DNA of 64,000 nt from Mongoliitalea daihaiensis (GCF_021596945.1 NZ_CP063779.1:1897592-1961591), one strand, 5' to 3'. Positions 43,970-53,048 are shown, counted from the stretch's first letter. The notes: generated from the sequence alone by a model not told the origin. Numbers and translations: made by a program.

Positions 43970-44797
43970 ATGCACTACACATCTAAGCTAACCTACCTCG
44001 AGCAAGCCCAGCAGGCGGCTGGATATATTCAATCTGTTACCAAGGGAGAGGCCGATGTATTAGTTATATTGGGTTCTGGCTTAGGGGGATTTGTAAATGA
44101 ATTGGAAGAGGCTCAAGTGATTTCCTATCAAAGCATTCCGTTTTTTCCAATATCAACGGTTGAAGGACACTCCGGACAACTTATGTTGGGGAAAATCAAA
44201 GGAAAGTTTGTTTGGGTGATGAGTGGTCGCTTTCATTATTATGAAGGGTATGAATTGGAAGAAACGGTGTTTCCATTACGGGTATTGAGTCTTTTGGGGC
44301 TGAAAGGCTTGATAGTCTCAAATGCTGCTGGGGGGTTAAATCCGGATTTTTCGGTAGGTGATCTCATGTTAATTACGGATCATATTGATAAGTTTCCTTC
44401 CAATGCCTTGCGTGGAAAAGATGCTATGGATTTTGGGATTCGTTTTCCTGATATGAGTGAACCATATAGCCAAGCATGGATTGCGCAAGCAAAAAGTGAA
44501 GCACTTGGATTGGGGATTTCACTGCGAGAGGGTACATATGTAGGTGTTACAGGCCCTAGTTTGGAGACCAAGGCGGAAATCAATTATTATCGAACACTCG
44601 GGGGAGATGCTGTAGGGATGAGTACTGTTCCCGAGGTAATTGCAGCCCAACAAATGGGGATGAAAGTTCTTGGATTTTCTGTGATTACTAATGAATGCAT
44701 TCCGAAGAATAATCAGTCGTTTTCTCATGATTCGGTGGTGGAAGTGGCTCAACAAGCTGGTAGGAAACTGCAGAAATTGATTGCTTGCCTAGTTTAA
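43970..44797 (+). CDS. Purine nucleoside phosphorylase, canonical paralogue 2 (Ser36/Asn241)
   Basis: A 275-residue trimeric-type PNP, clearly paralogous to the preceding gene (roughly half the residues identical by eye, no gaps up to residue 241). It keeps the residues of 6-oxopurine-specific PNP: GSGLG with Ser36, MSGRFHYYEGY, GPSLETKAE and VITNEC with Asn241. It should therefore prefer inosine and guanosine. The first codons (MHYTSKLT) grade into the upstream CACTA-type repeat, so the exact start is less certain than usual. Confidence 0.9.
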   Translation: MHYTSKLTYLEQAQQAAGYIQSVTKGEADVLVILGSGLGGFVNELEEAQVISYQSIPFFPISTVEGHSGQLMLGKIKGKFVWVMSGRFHYYEGYELEETVFPLRVLSLLGLKGLIVSNAAGGLNPDFSVGDLMLITDHIDKFPSNALRGKDAMDFGIRFPDMSEPYSQAWIAQAKSEALGLGISLREGTYVGVTGPSLETKAEINYYRTLGGDAVGMSTVPEVIAAQQMGMKVLGFSVITNECIPKNNQSFSHDSVVEVAQQAGRKLQKLIACLV

Positions 44798-44883
44798 TTT
44801 TTATTCATGTGTTTTTTGTTTCTTGGAGTGATGTAGTTGCATGGATATCTTTGCAAACTCTAATTCATAATTCACCTGTAAGC

Positions 44884-45549
44884 ATGTCTTTCTACCACTT
44901 GATTTTTAGAATAGTTGTTGTTCTTACCTCGTTCATGATAAGTGTTTGGTCGTGTTCCGGTAGTACAGATACCAAGGATAATCATCAAAGCGTTCAAAAC
45001 TATCTCCAAGATATTCCAACCTATGGTTTGGACTCTTCTATAAACGTAGTAATTGAAATTCCGGCAGGTACTAATCAAAAATGGGAAGTTAATAAAGCGA
45101 CAGGTCAGCTCGAGTGGGAGAAACTAGCAGATGCTAGCCGTAGAGTAGTGGACTACTTAGCATATCCTGCCAATTATGGTTTTATTCCACAGACCTATTT
45201 AGATCCCTTTAAAGGAGGAGATGGTGATCCTGTAGATGTGTTTGTTTTGGGAGAATATATTCCTCGAGCTGAAATTGTTCCTTCAAGAATTGTTGGGGTA
45301 ATTCAGTTGATGGATCAAGGTGAGATAGATGATAAGCTAATAGCAGTACCACAAACATCCGACTGGAATCACATTCATACACTCAATCAATTGAAAGACC
45401 TATATCCAGGAGTACTAGAAATTTTACAGATTTGGTTGTCAAATTACAAGGGAGAGGGTAAAATAGAAATCCAAGGAATCCAAGATGAGTCAGTGGCCCG
45501 AGTAATCATTCAACAGGCTAATCGGGATTATTTAAGATCAAAAGAGTAA
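44884..45549 (+). CDS. Inorganic pyrophosphatase, family I, exported lipoprotein
   Basis: Hydrolyses diphosphate to two phosphates with Mg2+. The family I signature DGDPVD is intact at residues 113-118, and EIPAGTNQKWEVNKATG and YPANYGFIPQT, both active-site segments, are present. Unusually, the protein begins with a lipoprotein signal (hydrophobic stretch, then SVWSC with Cys24), so the enzyme should act outside the cytoplasm. Family I enzymes are normally cytosolic. The ATG at 44884 was chosen because it begins the signal peptide; an upstream in-frame ATG at 44785 would overlap the PNP gene. Confidence 0.88.
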   Translation: MSFYHLIFRIVVVLTSFMISVWSCSGSTDTKDNHQSVQNYLQDIPTYGLDSSINVVIEIPAGTNQKWEVNKATGQLEWEKLADASRRVVDYLAYPANYGFIPQTYLDPFKGGDGDPVDVFVLGEYIPRAEIVPSRIVGVIQLMDQGEIDDKLIAVPQTSDWNHIHTLNQLKDLYPGVLEILQIWLSNYKGEGKIEIQGIQDESVARVIIQQANRDYLRSKE

Positions 45550-45809
45550 AGAAATTTTTCCTAATCGGGGAATTAAAAAACGATTTTTACGAAAATCACA
45601 AAGGAATAGTTGCCGATGAACTGTTTCCTAATTGTTAAGCAAAAATATCTCATTGAGAAGGCTCACGCGCCATTAGGACTTTTCAATTGATTTCCTTCTG
45701 AACGAAGTGGGTTTGAAGATAATTTTTAAATAATATAGATTACTTCATTGTAACATAAAGGTAATTTTAAGAAAATAGTCTATTCACTTGTGGTTATCAC
45801 CTTTGCGGC
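45550..45809. other. Spacer upstream of the TonB receptor
   Basis: A 260-base AT-rich spacer. CACCTTTG at 45798-45805 is one base off the -7 consensus but only 5 bases from the ATG and lacks a -33 box. No confident promoter or terminator was found. Confidence 0.4.
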
Positions 45810-48608
45810 ATGAAGATTTACTATTACTTCCTGCTTGTTATGGTGATGATATCTTCTGATTTGTTTGCTGCAAAAATTAACGGAAAAATCAGGGATACCT
45901 CAAGCCAAGAATTACTCATTGGTGCGAACGTCAGTATTGTGCATGAATCTAGCAAAAAGGTGTTTCGTGCGGTATCAGGATTAGACGGAACCTTCAGTTT
46001 CAATGCCATCCCTTCTGGCAAGTATTTGATAGAAATTACATATATAGGGTATGCTCTTTTATCAGATACTTTTGAGCTTCAGTCTGAAAACTCCTCTTTA
46101 TCTAAAGACTTTGCACTCGCTTCAGATGATTCTTTATTATCAGAATTTGTAATTACTGCCGGCGTCCAAGGTACGGATGTTCAAGCAAGGCAATTGGAAA
46201 GAAATTCAGCCAGTGTACTCAACATAATTTCTGCTAGGCAAATTCAGTTGTCACCAGACATTACAGTGGCTAATGTAATCCAACGGGTTTCCGGACTTTC
46301 GATAGAACGAAATGCAAGTGGTGATCCACAATATGCAATAGTAAGGGGCATGGATAAGCGTTACAATAATACGCTTGTCAATGGAATTAAAATTCCTTCT
46401 CCAGATAACGAAAACCGATTTGTTCCTTTAGATATTTTTCCAGCAGTATTACTGGAAAGATTAGAGGTTTTTAAATCTCTTACCGCCAATATGGAAGCAG
46501 ATGCTATCGGGGGTACGGTAAACATGATCATGAAAAGCGCTCCTAATCGTTTGATGTTAGAGGGGGATTTTCAATTGGGCTATAACCAATTGAACCTTGA
46601 TAGAAAATTCCAAACATATGATCGCTCAAATTTGAGTAAACGCTCTCCAAAGGAAAGATTTGGTGATACATATAGAGCGACTCCTGACGATTTTCCTGTA
46701 GAAAACATGATTAACGAAGGGATTACCCCTTTACCAGACATTTTTGCCAATTTAACCTTCGGAAACAGGTACTTCAACAATAAACTTGGGGTAATGCTGG
46801 GGGGTAGTTATCAAAATTCATATAGACCAGTATCCAATTATTTTTATGATCCAGGGGTGAGCTTTCTTGAAGGCAACCCTTTGCTAATGCGTGAGTTGAT
46901 TGAGCGTGAAACAAGTTCCCAATTGCAGCGAGCTGCAGTGCATGGTAAATTTGATTATGCGATTAATAATTCCAATACTATCAGCCTTTATCTAGGCCAC
47001 TATATTCTCAACGAATTTAGGGTGAGGGATCAGGTAAGAAGAGAATCTTTTGTTGCTTCCACAGACTATGCGGTATACCCGATTACACGTTTCAGCAATA
47101 TTTTGCAATCTATTTCTACAGCAGATCTCAGGGGTGAACACAAGTTGACAAGTCAATTAAAAGCAAATTGGATGGCTATTTTTTCTACTGCCTTAAATGA
47201 CCGTCCAGATGATGGTGTGTTTTCGAGAGCAGGTCAATTTTTAGCTTCTGAAAATAGAATAACGAACGAGTCAGTTTACTTTCAGGGGACGCGTAATTCA
47301 AGAGCTTGGGAAAGAAATAGAGATACAGATATTTCCCTTTATATGGATTTCAAGTTTACCCCCTATTTTATTAATGAAAAAACAGAAATCCTCTTTGGAG
47401 GTGTAGGGAGAAATAAAGTGAGAGATAATTTCTTCAATTTTTATAATTATGCCCAAATTTTTGGTCAGTTCCGAGGAGTAGATTGGGATGACTTTGGAGA
47501 GGTTAATTTTAGAGCTATGGCCAATCCTCTAGGAAGTGGTGACCGCAGTAATTTGGTGTATGATGCCTATGAAAACATCTACGCGGGATATATCAATGCG
47601 AGTATAACTTTAAATAGGACAAATTTTCAAGGAGGATTACGTGCGGAGCAAACTTTTCAAGGCTATGAAATTAATGCAACAGCTGCAGCAGGTAATGACA
47701 CAGAATTAAAAAAAGAACAACAATATTTAAGTTTGTTTCCATCTGCTAGTGTCAAACATAGTGTCAACGATAAAACAAATTTAAGGGCTACCTATTTTAA
47801 AGGGATCAGCCGACCTGGTTTTTATGAAATTGTACCTACGATTCGAAGTGCGGGGGGAGGAGATTCTTTTTACAGTGAACGAGGTAATGAAAATTTAAGA
47901 CCTTCTTTTGGCCACAGTGCCGATTTACGATATGAATTTTTCCCTTCGGGGGCAGATCAAATCCTCTTTGGTTTCTTTTACAAGCGGATTATAGATCCTA
48001 TTGAATTTGGTTTTCCACAACCAGAAGGAGCAGATGCACTTCCAAATACTAGTCGAATTTTACCTCAGAACTTTGATGACGCCACCAACATTGGTATCGA
48101 AGCAGATTATACAAAGTATTTTAGTAAACTGGGTATTCGATTCAATTATACATATACCAATTCAGAAATTACTACCACCAAAGTTGTTGTCAACCAAGAT
48201 AGAAGTAATTCTATTGTGAATCAGACTAGACCTCTTCAAGGTCAATCTGATCATATTGCCAATTTAAGCTTACTGTATAAAGATCAGAAAAATATGCTGG
48301 ATATTCAGCTGGTAGGAAACTACACAGGAGAACGGATCGCATTTGTTTCACCTTTTTATGAGGCTGATCACTACATGAAGCCAATGACTCAGTTGGACTT
48401 TTCACTGGACAAAGGGTTTAAAAGTGGTGTAGTAGCGTTTTTAAAGATTAATAATATTCTAAATACACCTTATCAATTGTATGTGAAAAAGCCTTTGGCT
48501 GTTCCCACAGACCCCTATCCTTTTCAAACCGATCCATTTAATATTGGATTTGTTCGCAGAGATTTATTTGGTCAGTCCATAAGATTAGGTTTAAGATATA
48601 CTTTATAA
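45810..48608 (+). CDS. TonB-dependent outer-membrane receptor with carboxypeptidase-regulatory-like domain
   Basis: A 932-residue outer-membrane transporter. Signal peptide residues 1-20; a CarboxypepD_reg-like Ig domain (about residues 22-110: INGKIRDTSSQELLIGANV); a plug (about 125-245) with RGMDKRYNNTLVNGIKIPSP; and a 22-strand barrel to the C-terminal strand SIRLGLRYTL. No SusD partner follows, so this is not a SusCD system. The next three genes are surface-type lipoproteins 11-53 bases apart, forming an operon. The ligand is unknown. Confidence 0.92.
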   Translation: MKIYYYFLLVMVMISSDLFAAKINGKIRDTSSQELLIGANVSIVHESSKKVFRAVSGLDGTFSFNAIPSGKYLIEITYIGYALLSDTFELQSENSSLSKDFALASDDSLLSEFVITAGVQGTDVQARQLERNSASVLNIISARQIQLSPDITVANVIQRVSGLSIERNASGDPQYAIVRGMDKRYNNTLVNGIKIPSPDNENRFVPLDIFPAVLLERLEVFKSLTANMEADAIGGTVNMIMKSAPNRLMLEGDFQLGYNQLNLDRKFQTYDRSNLSKRSPKERFGDTYRATPDDFPVENMINEGITPLPDIFANLTFGNRYFNNKLGVMLGGSYQNSYRPVSNYFYDPGVSFLEGNPLLMRELIERETSSQLQRAAVHGKFDYAINNSNTISLYLGHYILNEFRVRDQVRRESFVASTDYAVYPITRFSNILQSISTADLRGEHKLTSQLKANWMAIFSTALNDRPDDGVFSRAGQFLASENRITNESVYFQGTRNSRAWERNRDTDISLYMDFKFTPYFINEKTEILFGGVGRNKVRDNFFNFYNYAQIFGQFRGVDWDDFGEVNFRAMANPLGSGDRSNLVYDAYENIYAGYINASITLNRTNFQGGLRAEQTFQGYEINATAAAGNDTELKKEQQYLSLFPSASVKHSVNDKTNLRATYFKGISRPGFYEIVPTIRSAGGGDSFYSERGNENLRPSFGHSADLRYEFFPSGADQILFGFFYKRIIDPIEFGFPQPEGADALPNTSRILPQNFDDATNIGIEADYTKYFSKLGIRFNYTYTNSEITTTKVVVNQDRSNSIVNQTRPLQGQSDHIANLSLLYKDQKNMLDIQLVGNYTGERIAFVSPFYEADHYMKPMTQLDFSLDKGFKSGVVAFLKINNILNTPYQLYVKKPLAVPTDPYPFQTDPFNIGFVRRDLFGQSIRLGLRYTL

Positions 48609-48629
48609 AATTCACAAAACAAGTTTACT

Positions 48630-50033
48630 ATGAAAACACTTCAATCATTATTGCTAGCCCTATTGATGCTTGCTTCGTTGCTTGCATGTAAAGAGGACGA
48701 TGACATTAATCCAAATGATGAAAATCCAGATGATGAGTTGCTAGAAGGTATTTCTGGTGATATGAGTCAGATTACTTTTGAGAGAGGCGAAACCTATAAG
48801 GTTGTGGGAGATTTGATAGTTCCTGAAAACCGTTCGGTTACCATACCTGCTGGTGTAACTTTAGAATTTCAAGAAGGAACTAACGGAGAAGCTTGGTTTA
48901 TCGATGTATTTGGTTCATTGTACATTCTCGGAGAAGAAGGTGCTAGAGTGACATTAACGGCATCTCAAGAGTTGATTGATTCTCCTAAAAACAATGGAAT
49001 TGGACAGCTTTGGGGCGGTGTTATTGGTACTAATGTTGCGGGAGATTTAGTTATTCTTTATACAGATATCTTATACACTGGTGGAGCAGCTAGAGAAGAA
49101 AATGCAATGGCCCAGCCTGCGACAGGTGGCGGAGGCGAATTGAATGCTGGTGATGCTAGTTATGCAATCTATTATATCAGACAAGCACAGATGAGACAGG
49201 ATGGAATTTTTGTCTTGAATAATTCTAGAATCGCTTTTTGCCCAGACGATGCAATCAGGATTAATGGTGGTAAAACTCTAATGACTTACAATACCTTCGA
49301 AGTTACAGGAGGTACAGGAGGAGACGCTGTAAATATTAAAGCTGCTACATCTGGTGATTTTGCGTTCAACCTGTTTTACAATCTTGCAACCAACGGGCTG
49401 AAGTCTGCTGATACCGGACCAGGGGAAAGAGGAAGATGTCATACCAATTTCTATAACAATACAATTCTAAATTCCGGGTATAGAAGATCTGAACCCGGTA
49501 GAGGTGCAGGATTAAATTATGAATCAGACGCTTATGGTGCTGTTCATAACAACCTATTGGTTAACAATAGGTTTGGTTTAAGATTGGTAGCAGGAGAATC
49601 ACAACCTAGGGTAGAGTCTATTGACTATGGATACAACTGGAATTATGGAGCTGTTCAAACTATTGTTGATGAATTTTATCCTACTACAGCTACAGCTTCT
49701 GTAGGTCTTATTGGGAATGATCCTAGAACTCCAATTCCAAGTACTGATATTGCTGGAGCTGCAAAAGAAAATGATCCAATGTTTGAAAATTTTGATCCAA
49801 GTACTTTTGTATTTAGTGGTAACTCAACGATCAGTACAGATCCTTTAGCAAGAAACATTTCTCCAATTCCTAATGGAGCTGATTTTCATTTGAAAGCAGG
49901 ATCACCTGCATTGACAGGTGGTATTGTGGACTTTGCGCCTGTACATAGTACCTACACATCTCTTGATGGAGGTTTAACTTTCACTCCTCCTACTCCCCGT
50001 GAATATTTTGGGGCTTTTGGAAGAAGAAATTAA
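48630..50033 (+). CDS. Lipoprotein with right-handed parallel beta-helix
   Basis: A 467-residue lipoprotein (lipobox SLLAC, Cys20) with an acidic Asp/Asn/Glu linker. A beta-helix follows: repeated short strands such as GDLIVPENRSVTIPAGVTLEF, then GSLYILGEEGARVTLTA, NNSRIAFCPDDAIRI and NNLLVNNRFGLRL. It is probably surface-exposed and may bind or cleave a polymer, but no catalytic motif is recognisable. It is co-transcribed with the TonB receptor (21-base gap) and followed by a terminator hairpin, so it may be made in larger amounts than the genes after it. Confidence 0.8.
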   Translation: MKTLQSLLLALLMLASLLACKEDDDINPNDENPDDELLEGISGDMSQITFERGETYKVVGDLIVPENRSVTIPAGVTLEFQEGTNGEAWFIDVFGSLYILGEEGARVTLTASQELIDSPKNNGIGQLWGGVIGTNVAGDLVILYTDILYTGGAAREENAMAQPATGGGGELNAGDASYAIYYIRQAQMRQDGIFVLNNSRIAFCPDDAIRINGGKTLMTYNTFEVTGGTGGDAVNIKAATSGDFAFNLFYNLATNGLKSADTGPGERGRCHTNFYNNTILNSGYRRSEPGRGAGLNYESDAYGAVHNNLLVNNRFGLRLVAGESQPRVESIDYGYNWNYGAVQTIVDEFYPTTATASVGLIGNDPRTPIPSTDIAGAAKENDPMFENFDPSTFVFSGNSTISTDPLARNISPIPNGADFHLKAGSPALTGGIVDFAPVHSTYTSLDGGLTFTPPTPREYFGAFGRRN

Positions 50034-50044
50034 TTAGTAATCAT

Positions 50045-50076
50045 GGAGCAGGGGTAATCTAATCCCTGTTCCTTTT
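50045..50076 (+). terminator. Intra-operon terminator after the beta-helix lipoprotein gene
   Basis: Stem GGAGCAGGGGT/ATCCCTGTTCC (11 pairs, two of them G:U) with a 6-base loop, followed by TTTT and more pyrimidines. It lies just 11 bases before the next gene, so it probably reduces rather than ends transcription. Confidence 0.7.
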
Positions 50077-50086
50077 CCCTTTTAGT

Positions 50087-51046
50087 ATGAAATGGCTTCA
50101 ATTTAGTCTAGTTTTTTTCATTCTTTTTTTTCAATCATGTATACCAAATGATGCAGAGATTGATGAAGACTTTTGGGATACTTGGGTTCCATTTGAGGTA
50201 AGATACAACACATTTTCTATGCCTGTCACAGACAAGTGGGCATCATTACCTGATGTTATTGGTAAGGTCAATCTAATGGAAGCATCTGGACTTTCTTATA
50301 GTAGAAAAAATCCAGGTAAAGTTTGGACACATCAGGATTCAGGAAATACGAACATGTTATTTTTATTGGATGCTCATACAGGGGAAATATTAGTGAGGTA
50401 TCGAGTAGATGGGACTGTAAATATAGATTGGGAAGATATGGAGATTTCTGATGGTCCTGAGCCAGGAGAAAGTTATTTATATCTCAGTGATACTGGGGAT
50501 AATCAACAGCGTAGAAACTCCTATACCATTTATAGATTTAAAGAACCCTTATACAGTCCTGAACATTTGGGACAAACCCTCAATTTAAGCAATGTCGATG
50601 TAGAGACTTTGAATTTTCAATATCCAGATGGTAGTCGAGATGGAGAGGGGATGTTTGTTGATCCCCAGACGTTAGATATTTTCCTAACGACTAAGCGAGA
50701 TGCGTACGCTAGATTATATGTCATTCCCTATCCACAAAAAATTGGAGCCATTAATCTGGCAATATTCGCTGGTGAGTTTGGTTTTAGGGAATCCTCTGCA
50801 GCTACTGTCAATCAGGATGGTACGAAGGTGATGATTAAAAACAGGCAAGACATTTTCTATTGGGAAAAAGAACATGGGGAATCCATGGTGGAAATGTTGT
50901 CAAGGACTCCCATCCGGGCTCCATATATCGGGGAGCCACAAGGAGAAGCTATATGCTTTGATTTGGAGGATAATTATTTCACACTTAGTGAGGCATTGAA
51001 TAGCACTCAGCAACCGAACCTTTATAAATATATTTATCAACCATAA
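50087..51046 (+). CDS. Lipoprotein with beta-propeller-like domain (unknown function)
   Basis: A 319-residue lipoprotein (Cys18 in FFQSC). The text EASGLSYSRKNPGKVWTHQD, WEDMEISDGPEPGESYLYLSD and DGEGMFVDPQ resembles the repeated strand pattern of six-bladed propellers. It recalls a Bacteroidota family often mislabelled "PE-PGRS" and the esterase-like/phytase propellers. The Asp/Glu-rich conserved patches would suit metal binding. No enzyme function can be claimed. It is third gene of the TonB operon, 11 bases before the LRR gene. Confidence 0.65.
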   Translation: MKWLQFSLVFFILFFQSCIPNDAEIDEDFWDTWVPFEVRYNTFSMPVTDKWASLPDVIGKVNLMEASGLSYSRKNPGKVWTHQDSGNTNMLFLLDAHTGEILVRYRVDGTVNIDWEDMEISDGPEPGESYLYLSDTGDNQQRRNSYTIYRFKEPLYSPEHLGQTLNLSNVDVETLNFQYPDGSRDGEGMFVDPQTLDIFLTTKRDAYARLYVIPYPQKIGAINLAIFAGEFGFRESSAATVNQDGTKVMIKNRQDIFYWEKEHGESMVEMLSRTPIRAPYIGEPQGEAICFDLEDNYFTLSEALNSTQQPNLYKYIYQP

Positions 51047-51057
51047 TTTTAAAAAAA

Positions 51058-51831
51058 ATGAATCAATTTATTCGAGTAACATCATTAGTCGCATGTGTGA
51101 CTTTGGGAGTATTTGGCACTAGCTGTTCTGAAGATCCTCAGCCTGCTCTTCCGGAAATTGTGAATGTACCGGATGTCAATTTAGCTAATCAAATCAAATC
51201 CATCTTGGAATTGAGTCCCTCAGCTGACATTACAGCGGAAGACATGCTTAATTTAGTTGAGTTAAACATCGATGGGAGTGCAGATTTCACTGGCACTGTA
51301 AGTGAAATTTCGGACTTGAGAGGATTAGAATTTGCCGAAAACTTGACATATCTCCATTTCGGGAGTACCAAAGTAGCAGATTTAACTCCAATTAAAGATC
51401 TTAAGAAAATTGAATACCTGCGTATGAACAATACAGCAGTAACAGATTTGAGTCCGATTTCAGAATATACTACTTTGACATACTTCAATGCAAATACTGC
51501 TAGAGGAATTACTGATATCAGCCCACTTTCAAAAAATACAGGATTGAAAGAAATGATTTTAAGAGAAGTGCCGATGGGAAATGCTGGTCTGAATACTATT
51601 AAAAATTTCACCACTTTGTATAGAATAAATATGAGAAATACAGGCGTGACGGATGTGACTGTATTGGGTGAAATGATGGCAGCAGGTGCTCTGTTGGATA
51701 CTACTCCTGGAGCAGCAGAAAACGGAGGCGCTACCTTGGATTTAAAACAACTTTCAGTTGCTGACTGGAGTCCAATTAGGCCATTTCTTAGCCAAATTTC
51801 GAATATTGAAGGAGTACCTGCAGAAGATTAA
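51058..51831 (+). CDS. Leucine-rich-repeat lipoprotein (internalin-like)
   Basis: A 257-residue lipoprotein (lipobox GTSC, Cys23). After a cap region there are about six LRR units of the type L..L..L....V.DL(T/S)PI, for example LTYLHFGSTKVADLTPIKDL and YLRMNNTAVTDLSPISEY. These form a curved binding surface, presumably displayed outside the cell. It is the last gene of the TonB receptor operon and is followed by a strong hairpin. Confidence 0.85.
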   Translation: MNQFIRVTSLVACVTLGVFGTSCSEDPQPALPEIVNVPDVNLANQIKSILELSPSADITAEDMLNLVELNIDGSADFTGTVSEISDLRGLEFAENLTYLHFGSTKVADLTPIKDLKKIEYLRMNNTAVTDLSPISEYTTLTYFNANTARGITDISPLSKNTGLKEMILREVPMGNAGLNTIKNFTTLYRINMRNTGVTDVTVLGEMMAAGALLDTTPGAAENGGATLDLKQLSVADWSPIRPFLSQISNIEGVPAED

Positions 51832-51889
51832 TCTTCTCCTTTTATTTTTTGACTTAATTTAGGTAAAATTCGATCGAAGAATTTAAAAA

Positions 51890-51924
51890 ACTTGTGCCTC
51901 CCTTTTGAAATAGGAGGCACAAGT
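51890..51924. terminator. Bidirectional terminator between the LRR gene and the minus-strand barrel gene
   Basis: A perfect 12-base-pair stem ACTTGTGCCTCC/GGAGGCACAAGT with an 11-base loop, flanked by an A-run on the left (51885-51890) and a T-rich run on the right. It can serve both convergent transcripts. Confidence 0.85.
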
Positions 51925-51966
51925 ACATTTTTAATAAAATTTTAAGTACCCAAAAATCAATTGCTT

Positions 51967-52587
51967 TTAAAATATAAACTTTAATCCGATCTGACCAATC
52001 AACCCAGAGATATCGGACTGATTGAAATTTCTGTATTCCATATTACTTACAATTCGGTAGCCAGCTCCAAGATTGAATCGGACATGTTTATGTAGGTTTA
52101 ATTCCAAGAGTGCTGTGGGTTCAATCTGGAAAAAATTAGCTTCCCCTAGACCTGCATCGCCTGCCTCATTGTCCATTTGTACTTCCCCAAAGCCAACAAA
52201 TAGCGGAAATGTCAGGTGTACCAATTTACTAGGCTTCCAGGTATATTCCCCAAACCCACCTACAGTCCAGTAGTCCATGTAGACATTGGTGAGTGTTTCA
52301 CTTTGTGGACGTATTTGGTTGATAGATGTATTGAAATAGGCTCCAAAGGAAAAGTTTTCTTGGTAGCTAATCCCTCCTCTCAGGTTGAAAATAGCAGCAT
52401 TGCTTCCATCCATCTGCGTAAAACCTATCGTGGGCACGAGTATAAATCCTATATCTTCTTTTGCGATGGACGGGTTTTTTTCGAATAAGGTTTGCGGTGC
52501 CTCCTTAGACTGGGCCATCAAAGGGTTCTGATGGAATAGCATGCTGAAAATTACGGCTACTGTGGCAACAAGAATGCGATTATTCAT
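51967..52587 (-). CDS. Small outer-membrane beta-barrel protein (paralogue A)
   Basis: A 206-residue exported protein with signal peptide (cut near LMAQ) and alternating amphipathic strands with aromatic girdles (NFSFGAYFNTS, WTVGGFGEYTW, VRFNLGAGYRI), ending in the C-terminal strand IGLKFIF with terminal Phe. The family resembles the OMP_b-brl (porin-like) group. It is a paralogue of the gene at 53136-53768 (shared TLF..N, F.LRGGI, WT.GGF.EYT, KLVH..FPL, GYRI). It is the last gene of the three-gene operon that diverges from the ECF sigma factor. Confidence 0.8.
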   Translation of the reverse strand: MNNRILVATVAVIFSMLFHQNPLMAQSKEAPQTLFEKNPSIAKEDIGFILVPTIGFTQMDGSNAAIFNLRGGISYQENFSFGAYFNTSINQIRPQSETLTNVYMDYWTVGGFGEYTWKPSKLVHLTFPLFVGFGEVQMDNEAGDAGLGEANFFQIEPTALLELNLHKHVRFNLGAGYRIVSNMEYRNFNQSDISGLIGQIGLKFIF

Positions 52588-52625
52588 AATTGGTTTTTTT
52601 ATGTTATGTTAACTGTTGATTTATT

Positions 52626-53048
52626 TTACCATTCAAATACGATACTGTCCCCGCTGTCTTCAAATGTAAGGGTGTTGGCAGTACGGGAAATGAAATACCA
52701 ATCATCATTTAGCTCATCTAATGGGGAGTTGTCAGGGAAGTCCATTTCCAATTCCAATCTACCATCATCTCTAAAAACTCGGTAGGTACCTTGGATGCTG
52801 TTGCCATTCAGGCTTGCCACCACAGTTCCATCCGTATTGAAAGAAAATCTGTAGGTTGAAAACAATGCTGTCTTATCTCTTCCATCTTCAATAAAACGGA
52901 TTATTCTAACATTCCCAGCGCTGATCAAGAGGTCTCTAAGTTCAATGCTGCTATTAATTTCCGACTCAGCGACAGGGTTGGAGTCTTCTGAAAGTGAGCA
53001 TGCTGCAAAGAGGATGCTCATAAGGTAAATTACTGCTATTCTTTTCAT
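52626..53048 (-). CDS. Lipocalin-like lipoprotein (hypothetical)
   Basis: A 140-residue lipoprotein with lipobox FAAC (Cys17). The remainder is predicted beta-strands in the pattern of Bacteroidota lipocalin-like domains (RFIEDGRDKTALFSTYRFSF, then GTVVASLNG.SIQGTYRV and a final LTFEDSGDSIVF). Function is unknown. It is the middle gene of the barrel-lipoprotein-barrel operon: 87 bases after the upstream gene and 38 before the downstream one. Confidence 0.65.
   Translation of the reverse strand: MKRIAVIYLMSILFAACSLSEDSNPVAESEINSSIELRDLLISAGNVRIIRFIEDGRDKTALFSTYRFSFNTDGTVVASLNGNSIQGTYRVFRDDGRLELEMDFPDNSPLDELNDDWYFISRTANTLTFEDSGDSIVFEW

Noticed and set aside
45810-50033. SusC/SusD polysaccharide utilisation pair
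   Set aside because: The second gene is a beta-helix lipoprotein, not the helical TPR-like SusD fold, and no glycoside hydrolases are nearby.
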